In this document: positions 21,328 to 29,706 of the stretch, piece by piece
Numbering within the stretch: position 1 is the first letter of the stretch
How the letters are laid out: each line of letters begins with the position of its first letter
Source of the DNA: JAPOQD01 sp964620555
GTDB taxonomy: Bacteria > Pseudomonadota > Gammaproteobacteria > Pseudomonadales > Halieaceae
Length of the DNA stretch: 38,826 nucleotides
Assembly: GCA_964620555.1 (NCBI GenBank)
Contig: CAZUGZ010000018.1
Coordinates: forward strand, 1-38,826
Direction: 5' to 3'
Made by a program: the position numbers and the translations under genes
The notes under the pieces: model-generated
Told to the model about the DNA's origin: nothing
Seen by the model: the letters and a program-made list of their open reading frames with translations, nothing else
Databases searched by the model: none

Positions 21328-22272
21328 ATGATCAATGCAAACGAGGTTTCGCGCAGTTATGGTGAATGCCTGGCGGTGGACCGGGTCTCCTTCGCCATTG
21401 GGGCCGGTGAAATTGTCGGCCTGCTGGGCCACAACGGTGCGGGTAAAACCACCATCATGAAAATGCTCAGTGGCTATCTGGAACCCAGCACCGGCAGCGT
21501 GGAAATCGAAAATATCCTGCTGGCGGAACAGCCCATCGCGGTGCAGCGGCTACTGGGTTATTTGCCGGAGCGGCTGCCGGTCTACCCGGACATGAGTGTG
21601 GCCGACTATCTGGATTACGCCGCCACCCTGAAGGGCCTGCAGGGCAGCGAGTTGCGGCAGGCGGTGCGCCGCGCCATTCGGGATACGGAATTGCAGGGCA
21701 AACTGCTGGACTCCATCAATACCCTGAGCCGGGGCTATCAGCAGCGGGTGGGCGTGGCCCAGGCAATTCTCGGCTCACCCCGGGTACTGATTCTGGATGA
21801 ACCCACCAATGGTCTGGACCCGGGCCAGACCCAGCATATGCGCGACCTGATCTGCAGCATCGCCGAACGGGCGACGATTATCCTGTCCACTCACATCATG
21901 CAGGAGGTGGACGCCATCTGCAGCCGGGCGCTGATTCTCAATAACGGGCGACTCGCCCTCAACGAACAGCTCGACGACCTGCGCTCCACCGCGAGCCTGC
22001 TGTTGCGCAGCAGCCTCGACCCGGACCAGGTGAACGGGTTGAGCGCCAGTTTGCCCGAGCTGGCCGCGGCCTCACCGATGGAAGCGGAGCCCGGCCTGTA
22101 CCGGCTCGAGTTGGCGCCGGCGATGGACGACCCGGACCGGGCCGCCGCCGCGGTGGCCTCGGCGGTACTGGCCAGTGGCGGGGAATTGTTTCAATTGCGT
22201 GCCGAAGTGCGCGATCTGGAGACGGTGTTTCGCGAGGTGAACGCCCCGGGAGGTGACGCCCATGTTGCCTGA
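21328..22272 (+). CDS. ABC transporter ATP-binding protein, GldA-like
   Basis: This 314-residue ATPase has Walker A GHNGAGKTT (about residues 34-42), the signature LSRGYQQRVGVAQAI, Walker B VLILDEPTNGLDP and switch STHIMQEV. The C-terminal ~90 residues are an accessory domain typical of GldA/NatA-type exporters. It probably energises the permease encoded next, whose start overlaps its end by 11 bp. In Bacteroidetes GldA/GldF/GldG are linked to gliding; in proteobacteria the role is not established. The ATG at 21328 gives the normal start MINANEVSRSYGE. Confidence 0.9.
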   Translation: MINANEVSRSYGECLAVDRVSFAIGAGEIVGLLGHNGAGKTTIMKMLSGYLEPSTGSVEIENILLAEQPIAVQRLLGYLPERLPVYPDMSVADYLDYAATLKGLQGSELRQAVRRAIRDTELQGKLLDSINTLSRGYQQRVGVAQAILGSPRVLILDEPTNGLDPGQTQHMRDLICSIAERATIILSTHIMQEVDAICSRALILNNGRLALNEQLDDLRSTASLLLRSSLDPDQVNGLSASLPELAAASPMEAEPGLYRLELAPAMDDPDRAAAAVASAVLASGGELFQLRAEVRDLETVFREVNAPGGDAHVA

Positions 22273-25174
22273 CCCCGTGATTCGTCGCGTCGCGGGCAAG
22301 GAGTTGACCCTGTTCTTCGCCTCCCCGGTGGCCTGGTTGTTCCTCGGCAGCTTCGCCGCGATCAGCCTGTTCGTGTTTTTCTGGGGCGAGGCCTTCTTCG
22401 CCCGCAATGTCGCCGACGTGCGCCCCCTGTTCGAGTGGATGCCGATCCTGCTGATCTTTCTCTGCTCGGCACTGACCATGCGCATGTGGAGCGAGGAGCG
22501 CCGCACCGGCACGCTGGAATACCTGTTGTCCCTGCCCGTACCACTGTGGCGCTTCGTGGTGGGCAAGTTCTGCGCCTGCCTGGCCCTGTTGTGCCTGGCC
22601 CTGCTGATTACCCTGTTGCTGCCCTTCACCGTGTCCAGTCTCGGCAACCTCGATTGGGGGCCGGTGCTGGCGGGTTACCTGGCTACCGTGCTGCTGGGTG
22701 CCGCCTACCTGGCCATCGGTCTGTTCGTCTCCGCCCGCAGCGACAATCCCATCGTCAGCCTGATCGGTTCGGTCGCCATCGGCGGCCTGTTCTACCTGTT
22801 GGGTTCCGCCATGCTCACCAGCCTGGTCGGCAACCTTGGCGGCGAACTGCTGCGCAGCCTCAGCACCGGTGCCCGCTTTGACGCCATTACCCGCGGGGTC
22901 ATCGACTTGCGCGACCTGGTCTACTATCTGAGTGTGGTTCTGATCTTCCTGACCCTGAACATCTATTCGCTGGAGCGGGAACGCTGGTCGAAACGGGGCC
23001 GGGAACGCCACCATCGACAATGGCGGCTGACCACGGCCCTGGTGGTGGCCAATGCCCTGCTGCTCAATCTGTGGCTCAGTCCCCTGCATGCCATCCGCCT
23101 GGACGTCACCGGAGGCCGCCTCTACTCCATCTCTCCGGCCACCCATCAATACCTGTCCCAGTTGCAGGAACCGCTGCTGTTGCGCGGCTACTTCAGCGCC
23201 AAGACCCACCCCCTGCTGGCCCCCCTCGTGCCACAGTTGCGCGACCTTCTCAGGGAGTATGAAGTGGCCGGCGACGGCAGGCTGCGAGTGGAAATCATCG
23301 ACCCGGTGGAACACCCGGAAATGGAACAGGAAGCCAATCAGAGATACGGCATTCGCGCGGTACCGTTCCAGGTGGCGGACCGCTACCAGGCGGCGCTGGT
23401 AAATTCCTACTTCAACGTGCTGGTGGAGTACGGCGACAGCTTTCAGGTGCTCGGCTTTGAAGACCTGATCGAGGTCAAGGCCAGCGCCACCAGCAGCATG
23501 GACGTGCAATTGCGCAACCCGGAATTCAACCTGACCCGCGCCATCAAGCAGGCCCTGTACAGCTACCGGGCCGGTGGCAACCTGTTTGACAGCATCGAGG
23601 GAGAAGTGGAATTCACCGGCTACGTTTCCGCCGCTGCGCTGCTGCCGGAAGCCCTGCAGAGCTACCGCCGGGAGATCGCCGAGACGCTGCGCACGACCCA
23701 GGAAAAATACGCCGGCAGATTCCACTTCCGCTTTGTCGAACCGGAGGCCGACGGTGCCGCCGTGGCCCGGCAGATCGAGGAAGAATGGGGTTTCAAGCCG
23801 ATGGTGGCCTCGCTGTTTGACACCGAGCAATTTTATTTCTACCTGACCCTGGCCAACGAACGCCAGGTGGTACAGCTCCCCATCGAGGATTTCAACAGCG
23901 AGAACTTTCAGCAGGTGCTGGATGCAGGCCTCAAGCGCTTTGCCAGCGGCTTTACCAAAACCGTGGCGCTGGTGACACCGCAGCCGGACCCCGAGCTCGC
24001 CCGATTCGGTGCGGCGGGCCCCCAGTTCTACAGCCTCGAACAGACCATCACCCAGGACCACAGCATTCGCATGGAAGACCTGGGCGACGGCTCGGTCACC
24101 GCGCAGGCGGACCTGCTGATTGTCGCGGCACCGGAAAACCTGGATGAAAAACAGTTGTTTGCCATCGACCAGTTCCTGATGCGCGGCGCCACCGTGGTAC
24201 TGGCCACCGCGCCCTTCATGTCCCAGTCCACCAGCGGCAGCCTGACCCTGCTGCCGCGCAGCAGCGGGCTGGAGGAATGGTTGCAATCCCATGGTATCGA
24301 ACTGCAGCAGTCCCTGGTGCTGGACCCGCAGAATTCGGCGTTTCCGATACCCATCACCCGCCAGGTGGGAGGGTTCAGCTTTCAGGAAGTCGCCATGGTC
24401 GACTACCCGTATTTTGTCGATGTCCGGGGCGCGGGAATCAACTCATCCCATCCGGTGACCAGCAATCTGCCCCAGGTGACCATGAGTTGGGCCGCCCCGC
24501 TCACTATCGACGGCGAGCGCAACGCCGAGCGCGAGGTCATCGAGCTGCTGCGCAGTTCGGAGCAGTCCTGGACCTCGGAATCCACCGATATTCTGCCCCG
24601 TGCCTGTGCCGACGGCATCAGCGGCTGGCAACCACCAGCGGCAACCGGCTCGAATCTGCTTGGGGTCATCGTCAGCGGTCGCTTTGATTCCTGGTTCCGT
24701 GGCAAGACCTCGCCGCTGCTGGAAGCACCACCCACCGGAGACAGTGTCGAATCGGACACCCGCGATCCGGCCGGGTCCTCGACCCCGGAGGAGAGTACCG
24801 AACTGAACGTCGGCAGCGTCATCGAGCGCTCGCCGGAATCTTCCCGCCTGGTGGTGCTGGCATCCAACGATTTTCTGACCGACCAGATTCTGCGCACCAT
24901 CAGCAGCATGAGTGGTGGCCAGTACCTGGGACCATTGGAACTGGTTGCCAATGCCATCGACTGGTCCCTGGAGGACAGCGGGCTGCTCGGCATTCGTTCC
25001 CACGCACACTTCAACCGAACCCTGGCGCCCCTGGACAAGGATCAGCAACTGTTCTGGGAGTACCTGAATTACGGGCTGGCCCTCGGCGGCCTGTTGCTGG
25101 TCGCCCTCTGGCAGCGCCGGCGGCGCACGGCCCGCAATAGCCGCTACCTGCAAGAGTTGGGAGAAGCGACATGA
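22262..25174 (+). CDS. GldF-GldG fusion: ABC permease joined to a large extracytoplasmic domain
   Basis: In this 970-residue protein the first ~245 residues form an ABC-2 permease (FFASPVAWLFLGSFAAISLF, then MRMWSEERRTGTLEYLLSLP and further hydrophobic segments), as in GldF. A further membrane segment at about 255-275 leads into a GldG-type domain (ABC-type uncharacterised transport family): LDVTGGRLYSISPAT, IIDPVEHPEME and later DLLIVAAPENLDEKQ. A Pro/Ser/Thr/Glu-rich, probably disordered linker lies around residues 818-855. A C-terminal membrane segment (937-950) ends in QRRRRTAR. The start at 22262 has GGGAGGTGA 7 nt upstream. GldF and GldG are usually separate proteins. The transported substrate is unknown. 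Confidence 0.87.
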   Translation: MLPDPVIRRVAGKELTLFFASPVAWLFLGSFAAISLFVFFWGEAFFARNVADVRPLFEWMPILLIFLCSALTMRMWSEERRTGTLEYLLSLPVPLWRFVVGKFCACLALLCLALLITLLLPFTVSSLGNLDWGPVLAGYLATVLLGAAYLAIGLFVSARSDNPIVSLIGSVAIGGLFYLLGSAMLTSLVGNLGGELLRSLSTGARFDAITRGVIDLRDLVYYLSVVLIFLTLNIYSLERERWSKRGRERHHRQWRLTTALVVANALLLNLWLSPLHAIRLDVTGGRLYSISPATHQYLSQLQEPLLLRGYFSAKTHPLLAPLVPQLRDLLREYEVAGDGRLRVEIIDPVEHPEMEQEANQRYGIRAVPFQVADRYQAALVNSYFNVLVEYGDSFQVLGFEDLIEVKASATSSMDVQLRNPEFNLTRAIKQALYSYRAGGNLFDSIEGEVEFTGYVSAAALLPEALQSYRREIAETLRTTQEKYAGRFHFRFVEPEADGAAVARQIEEEWGFKPMVASLFDTEQFYFYLTLANERQVVQLPIEDFNSENFQQVLDAGLKRFASGFTKTVALVTPQPDPELARFGAAGPQFYSLEQTITQDHSIRMEDLGDGSVTAQADLLIVAAPENLDEKQLFAIDQFLMRGATVVLATAPFMSQSTSGSLTLLPRSSGLEEWLQSHGIELQQSLVLDPQNSAFPIPITRQVGGFSFQEVAMVDYPYFVDVRGAGINSSHPVTSNLPQVTMSWAAPLTIDGERNAEREVIELLRSSEQSWTSESTDILPRACADGISGWQPPAATGSNLLGVIVSGRFDSWFRGKTSPLLEAPPTGDSVESDTRDPAGSSTPEESTELNVGSVIERSPESSRLVVLASNDFLTDQILRTISSMSGGQYLGPLELVANAIDWSLEDSGLLGIRSHAHFNRTLAPLDKDQQLFWEYLNYGLALGGLLLVALWQRRRRTARNSRYLQELGEAT

Positions 25175-26103
25175 AGCGCCTCAGTGACAAGCTGCTGGTG
25201 CTGCTGTGCCTGCAACTGGTGGCCCTGGTCTGGGCGTTCTGGCCGAGCGCCGAGCCGGGAGCCGAGGATGCGCAGCAACCCCTGTTGCACCTGGTCGCCG
25301 ATGAAGTGGACCGGCTGCTGATCAGCGATGCTGACGGCAGCCTGGAATTGCGCCGCGAACGGGACCTCTGGCGCATGCCCGAATATCACGGGCTGGTGGT
25401 CGATGCCGGACTGATCGACCGCCTGCTCAGCGAGTTGCCGGGGCTGCCGCGAGGGTACCCCATTGCCGGCAGCAGCGGCGCCGGGCAGCGTTTCGAGGTG
25501 GCAACGGACAACTTCCAACGGCAGCTTCAGTACTTTGCCGGTGAGCGGCAGTTGGCCCAGTTGTTTCTGGGGACCTCACCCGGGTTTCGCCGGATTCACG
25601 CACGCCCGGGACCGGAGGACACGATTTACAGTGTCGAATTCAACAGCTATGACCTGCCGGTCAATTCGAGTCACTGGCTTGACAAGGCCCTGTTGCAGGT
25701 CGAGCAGCCCACCGCCATCGGCGGGGAGGATTTCCAACTACAACGCAGCGCTGAACAATGGCTGGACGAGGCCGGGACGGCCCCCGACGAAAGCGCGATG
25801 ACCGGACTCGCCAACGGTCTGGCCAACCTGCGGGTCACCGGCGCCGCTGACGCCGCCACCGCAACCCTGCTCGAGTCCACCGAGGCAAATGCGCAACTCT
25901 CGGTGAGCACCGCGGACACCTCCTACGACTACCGGCTGTACGAAATTGAAGGGGCTCATTACATTCGGCGCAGCGATATCCCGGTGTTTTTCGCCCTCGG
26001 CAAATTTGACTTCGACCGGCTCAACGACGCCAGCGCCGACAGCCTGTTTCCGTCTGCGGAGCAAGAGGATACGACTGCGCCGGAAAATCCGGCCGGGGAT
26101 TAG
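25171..26103 (+). CDS. DUF4340-type membrane-anchored protein
   Basis: This 310-residue protein has an N-terminal membrane anchor (LLVLLCLQLVALVWAFW) and a long soluble, probably periplasmic region with short beta-rich repeats (LQYFAGERQLAQLFLGTSPG, YSVEFNSYDLPV). This arrangement is that of DUF4340 proteins, which often accompany GldG-type ABC systems. It overlaps the preceding gene by 4 bp (ATGA), so it is the third member of the operon and likely contacts the extracytoplasmic domain of the fusion. No catalytic motif is recognisable. The C-terminus is acidic. Confidence 0.82.
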   Translation: MKRLSDKLLVLLCLQLVALVWAFWPSAEPGAEDAQQPLLHLVADEVDRLLISDADGSLELRRERDLWRMPEYHGLVVDAGLIDRLLSELPGLPRGYPIAGSSGAGQRFEVATDNFQRQLQYFAGERQLAQLFLGTSPGFRRIHARPGPEDTIYSVEFNSYDLPVNSSHWLDKALLQVEQPTAIGGEDFQLQRSAEQWLDEAGTAPDESAMTGLANGLANLRVTGAADAATATLLESTEANAQLSVSTADTSYDYRLYEIEGAHYIRRSDIPVFFALGKFDFDRLNDASADSLFPSAEQEDTTAPENPAGD

Positions 26104-26157
26104 CTTCCCATCGGAACCATGGACAGCAGGCTGATTCCGCAAGCGGAGGGGGAACCC

Positions 26158-26187
26158 ATGAACGACCACCGGCCCGGTCTCCGATGA
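26158..26187 (+). CDS. Possible 9-codon ORF coupled to mnmA
   Basis: An ATG at 26158 follows a strong GGAGGGGG ribosome-binding site (about 26144-26151) and encodes MNDHRPGLR before a TGA that overlaps the mnmA ATG (ATGA). mnmA itself has no good ribosome-binding site, so this mini-ORF may deliver ribosomes to it. It is too short to judge by composition. Confidence 0.25.
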   Translation: MNDHRPGLR

Positions 26188-27269
26188 ATCCGGCCCCGAA
26201 GGTCCTGGTCGGCCTGTCCGGCGGTGTCGATTCCTCGGTGTCCGCCCTGCTGCTGCAACGGCAGGGCTACCGGGTGGAAGGGCTGTTCATGAAGAACTGG
26301 GAGGAAGACGACGACAGCGAATACTGTACCGCAAAACAGGACCTGGCCGATGCCCGGCAGGTCGCCGAGCGGCTCGGCATTCCCCTGCACTGCGCCAACT
26401 TTGCAGCCGAATACTGGGACCAGGTATTTACCCATTTCCTGCGCGAATACCGGGCCGGCAGAACCCCGAATCCCGACGTTCTCTGCAACCGGGAAATCAA
26501 GTTCAAGGTATTTCCGGAGTACGCCGGGGTGCTGGGCGCCGACCTGATCGCCAGCGGTCACTACGTGCGCCGCGGTCGGGACCAATCCGGAGTCACCCTG
26601 CACAAGGGCTGTGACGACGCCAAGGACCAGAGCTATTTCCTGCATTCGGTGAACGGGGAGGAACTGGGGAAATGCCTGTTCCCGGTCGGTGAACTGGAGA
26701 AACCGGCAGTGCGTGAGCTGGCGCGACAGCAGCGGTTGGCAAACCACGCCAAACGGGACAGCACCGGCATCTGCTTTATCGGCGAGCGGCGCTTCAGGGA
26801 TTTCCTGCAGCACTACCTGCCGGCCCAACCCGGCCACATTCGCAGCCTGGACGGCGCTTTGCTCGGACGGCATCAGGGCCTGATGTACCACACCATAGGT
26901 CAACGCCAGGGTCTGGGTATCGGCGGTTTGGCGGAGGGCGACGGCAAACCCTGGTATGTGGTCGACAAAGTGGTGGCCAGCAACGAACTCATCGTGGTGC
27001 AGGGCAATCGGCATCCGGCCCTGTATCGCTCTTCCCTGCTGGCCACGGACATGCACTGGGTAGGCGGCTCTGGGCCCGGGTTACCGCTGACCTGCAGCGC
27101 CAAAATCCGCTACCGCCAACCCGATCAGAACTGCACCCTGCACTCCTTCGGCGACGACTATCGGGTCGATTTCGAACAACCGCAGCGGGCCATCACCCCC
27201 GGTCAGGCGGTGGTGCTGTATCGGGGAGACCGCTGCCTCGGCGGCGGCACCATCGAACGAGCCATCTGA
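26184..27269 (+). CDS. mnmA: tRNA-specific 2-thiouridylase MnmA
   Basis: This 361-residue cytoplasmic enzyme thiolates U34 of tRNA-Lys, -Glu and -Gln using sulfur relayed from IscS/TusE. The PP-loop SGGVDSSV (residues 12-19), KNWEEDDDSEYC, the nucleophile Cys in DVLCNREIKF (C101), SGHYVRR, and the persulfide Cys in DSTGICFIGER (C197) are all present, and GLMYHTIGQRQGLGIGG follows. Length is normal. The start MNPAPKVLVGLSGG fits the family. The gene follows the DUF4340 gene by 80 bp and precedes purB by 83 bp; mnmA-purB order is common in gammaproteobacteria. Confidence 0.97.
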   Translation: MNPAPKVLVGLSGGVDSSVSALLLQRQGYRVEGLFMKNWEEDDDSEYCTAKQDLADARQVAERLGIPLHCANFAAEYWDQVFTHFLREYRAGRTPNPDVLCNREIKFKVFPEYAGVLGADLIASGHYVRRGRDQSGVTLHKGCDDAKDQSYFLHSVNGEELGKCLFPVGELEKPAVRELARQQRLANHAKRDSTGICFIGERRFRDFLQHYLPAQPGHIRSLDGALLGRHQGLMYHTIGQRQGLGIGGLAEGDGKPWYVVDKVVASNELIVVQGNRHPALYRSSLLATDMHWVGGSGPGLPLTCSAKIRYRQPDQNCTLHSFGDDYRVDFEQPQRAITPGQAVVLYRGDRCLGGGTIERAI

Positions 27270-27291
27270 CGCACCGGCCGCCCATCCCAGT

Positions 27292-27322
27292 TTGCCGCCG
27301 CATCGATGTAGTGGTGTAGAAT
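27292..27322 (+). promoter_or_regulatory. Weak promoter candidate upstream of purB
   Basis: TAGAAT (27317-27322) lies 31 bp before the purB ATG. The nearest -35-like TTGCCG (27292-27297) is at a long 19-bp spacing. purB may equally be read from the mnmA transcript. Confidence 0.3.
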
Positions 27323-27352
27323 TCCGCTTTTCCCCATCCGATGGGAGCCGAT

Positions 27353-28720
27353 ATGGATTTGACTGCACTCAGCGCGGTATCTCCCCTGGACGGCCGCTAC
27401 GGGCACAAGACTGCGGCCCTGCGTGACATCTTCAGCGAATTCGGGCTGATCAAACGCCGCGTCCAGGTCGAACTGCAGTGGTTGCAGAGCCTGGCGGAAC
27501 ACCCCGGCCTGCCCGAAGTACCGGCACTGACGGCCAGTGCCGCGGCCCGACTGCAAAGCATGATCGAGGACTTCAGCGCTGACGATGCCCGGCGAGTCAA
27601 GGCCATCGAGGCCGAAACCAATCACGATGTGAAAGCCGTGGAGTATTTCATCCGGGAGCAATTCGCGGGCCACCCGGAACTGCAAGGCCTCACCGAATTC
27701 GTCCACTTCGCCTGTACTTCCGAGGACATCAACAATCTCTGCCACGCCCTGATGCTGCACGAAGGCATGAACCAGGTACTGCTGCCGGCGCTGGAACAAC
27801 TGGAACAGGACCTGACCGACATGGCCCACCGCTTCGCGGACGCGGCCATGCTGTCGCGCACCCACGGGCAGGCCGCCAGCCCCACCACCATGGGCAAGGA
27901 ACTGGCGGTCGTGGTGTCCCGATTGCGCCGCCAGTTACAGACACTGAAAGGGCAGCAGTACCTGGGCAAGATCAATGGCGCGGTCGGCAACTACAACGCA
28001 CATCTGTACGCTTTCCCCGAACTGGACTGGCCGGCCCACAGCAGGAGTTTCGTGACCGGACTGGGGCTGCACTGGAATTCCCACACCACGCAAATCGAAC
28101 CCCACGACTACATGGCGGAACTGTTCGACGCCCTGGTCCGGGTCAACACCCTGCTCATCGATCTGAATCGGGACCTGTGGGGCTATATTTCCCTGGGCTA
28201 TTTCAAACAGAAAGCCGTGCCCGGGGAAGTCGGTTCTTCCACCATGCCACACAAGGTGAACCCGATCGATTTTGAGAATTCCGAGGGCAACCTGGGACTG
28301 GCCAACGCCCTGCTGCGGCACTTGTCGGGCCAGCTTCCCATCAGCCGCTGGCAGCGTGACCTGACCGATTCGACCCTGTTGCGCAACATGGGCGTGGGCT
28401 TCGGCTACAGTCTGGTTGCCTACGGCAGCACCCGCAAGGGCCTGACCAAACTCGATCTGAACTCCCGGTGCATGGAGCGGGATCTGGAAGCAAATTGGGA
28501 AGTTCTGGCGGAACCGATACAGACCCTGTTGCGCCGCCACGGGGTCGCCGAGCCCTACGAACTGCTCAGGCAACTGACTCGCGGGAGGGAACTGAACCGG
28601 CAGAACCTTCGAGACTTCATCGACGATCTGGAACTACCCGAGGAAGCGCTGCAAAGCCTGCTGCAACTGACTCCGGCCAGCTATATCGGCAATGCCGCCG
28701 AGCAGGCCCGGCAGATATGA
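27353..28720 (+). CDS. purB: Adenylosuccinate lyase
   Basis: This 455-residue cytoplasmic enzyme of the fumarase/aspartase superfamily acts twice in purine synthesis, releasing fumarate from SAICAR and from adenylosuccinate. The start MDLTALSAVSPLDGRYGHKT, the HDVKAVEYFIRE segment, FACTSEDINN, the SRTHGQAASPTTMGKE helix with catalytic His, and the signature loop SSTMPHKVNP (about residues 294-303) are diagnostic. The ATG at 27353 has GGGAG 8 nt upstream. It converges on meaB with only 3 bp between the two stops. Confidence 0.97.
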   Translation: MDLTALSAVSPLDGRYGHKTAALRDIFSEFGLIKRRVQVELQWLQSLAEHPGLPEVPALTASAAARLQSMIEDFSADDARRVKAIEAETNHDVKAVEYFIREQFAGHPELQGLTEFVHFACTSEDINNLCHALMLHEGMNQVLLPALEQLEQDLTDMAHRFADAAMLSRTHGQAASPTTMGKELAVVVSRLRRQLQTLKGQQYLGKINGAVGNYNAHLYAFPELDWPAHSRSFVTGLGLHWNSHTTQIEPHDYMAELFDALVRVNTLLIDLNRDLWGYISLGYFKQKAVPGEVGSSTMPHKVNPIDFENSEGNLGLANALLRHLSGQLPISRWQRDLTDSTLLRNMGVGFGYSLVAYGSTRKGLTKLDLNSRCMERDLEANWEVLAEPIQTLLRRHGVAEPYELLRQLTRGRELNRQNLRDFIDDLELPEEALQSLLQLTPASYIGNAAEQARQI

Positions 28721-28723
28721 ACA

Positions 28724-29689
28724 CTACAGGCACTCGATAACCCGGCACGCCGCCGCATAGGGAGTGATTCGCTGCGCGATGACTTCCCGCTCCAGTTCCA
28801 CCATGCGTTGGCGAGCGGCCGGGTTCTGCTGCAACCTGCGCTGCAACATTTCACCGAGTAGCTGGTGCATCCAGTCGCGAGCCTGGGCATCGCGCCTGCG
28901 CTGAAAGGTCCCTTCCTCCCTGGCGGCCTGCTGCTGCTCGCAAATCAGCCGCCATATGGTATCGATATCGCGCCGTTCCAGAGCCGAGCAGGTCAACACC
29001 TGGAGTTCGCGCTGTGTGGTGTTCTGCAATAGTGTCATGGCGGCGCGGTACTGTTCACAGGCGAGCTCGGCCTGGTTGGCACTCTCTCCATCAGCCTTGT
29101 TGATGACCAGGGCGTCTGCCAGTTCCATGATGCCCTTCTTGATGCCCTGCAACTCGTCCCCGGCATTGGGCTGCATCAACACCAGGAAGAAATCCACCAT
29201 CCCCGCCACTTCGTGTTCGGACTGACCGACGCCCACCGTTTCCACCAGGACGACGTCGTGACCGGCTGCTTCGCAGAGCAGCATGGTTTCGCGGGTTCTC
29301 TGGGCTACACCGCCGAGGGCTCCGGAGGCCGGAGTGGGACGAATGAAGGCCCGTTCCGAGCGCGACAACTCCTCCATGCGCGTCTTGTCACCGAGAATGG
29401 AACCGCCGCCAAGCGGAGAACTGGGGTCTACCGCCAGCACCGCAACCCGCTTTCCCTGTTCCAGCAAATGCAGTCCAAAGGCTTCGATAAAGGTGGACTT
29501 GCCCACGCCGGGGCTGCCGCTGATGCCAATGCGCACACTGTTGCCGCTGTGGGGCAGGATCTCCTCCAGAATGCTCCGGGCCTGCTCGCGCTGGCTCTCC
29601 AGCTTGCTCTCCACCAGGGTGATGGCCTTGGCCAGGGTGCGCCGTTGACCTGCGCGCAGGGCGGCTACATCAATCGGCGTAGTGGCCAC
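28724..29689 (-). CDS. meaB: Methylmalonyl-CoA mutase-associated GTPase MeaB
   Basis: This 321-residue G3E-type GTPase loads and protects the B12 cofactor of methylmalonyl-CoA mutase. Walker A is GSPGVGKST (residues 58-66), followed by VLAVDPSSPLGGGSILGDKTRM, the switch VETVGVGQSE, and the guanine specificity motif NKAD. These are typical of the ArgK/MeaB family. It lies 17 bp after the mutase gene on the same strand, as the last gene of the propionate operon. Its stop is 3 bp from the convergent purB stop. Confidence 0.95.
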   Translation of the reverse strand: MATTPIDVAALRAGQRRTLAKAITLVESKLESQREQARSILEEILPHSGNSVRIGISGSPGVGKSTFIEAFGLHLLEQGKRVAVLAVDPSSPLGGGSILGDKTRMEELSRSERAFIRPTPASGALGGVAQRTRETMLLCEAAGHDVVLVETVGVGQSEHEVAGMVDFFLVLMQPNAGDELQGIKKGIMELADALVINKADGESANQAELACEQYRAAMTLLQNTTQRELQVLTCSALERRDIDTIWRLICEQQQAAREEGTFQRRRDAQARDWMHQLLGEMLQRRLQQNPAARQRMVELEREVIAQRITPYAAACRVIECL

Positions 29690-29706
29690 GAACGAGGGTT
29701 TCCCGG

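Noticed and set aside
21959..24292. A 777-codon open frame on the minus strand opposite the ABC genes
   Set aside because: Low-complexity Gln/Gly/His-rich composition and no domain; antisense to clear coding sequence for an ABC ATPase and permease.
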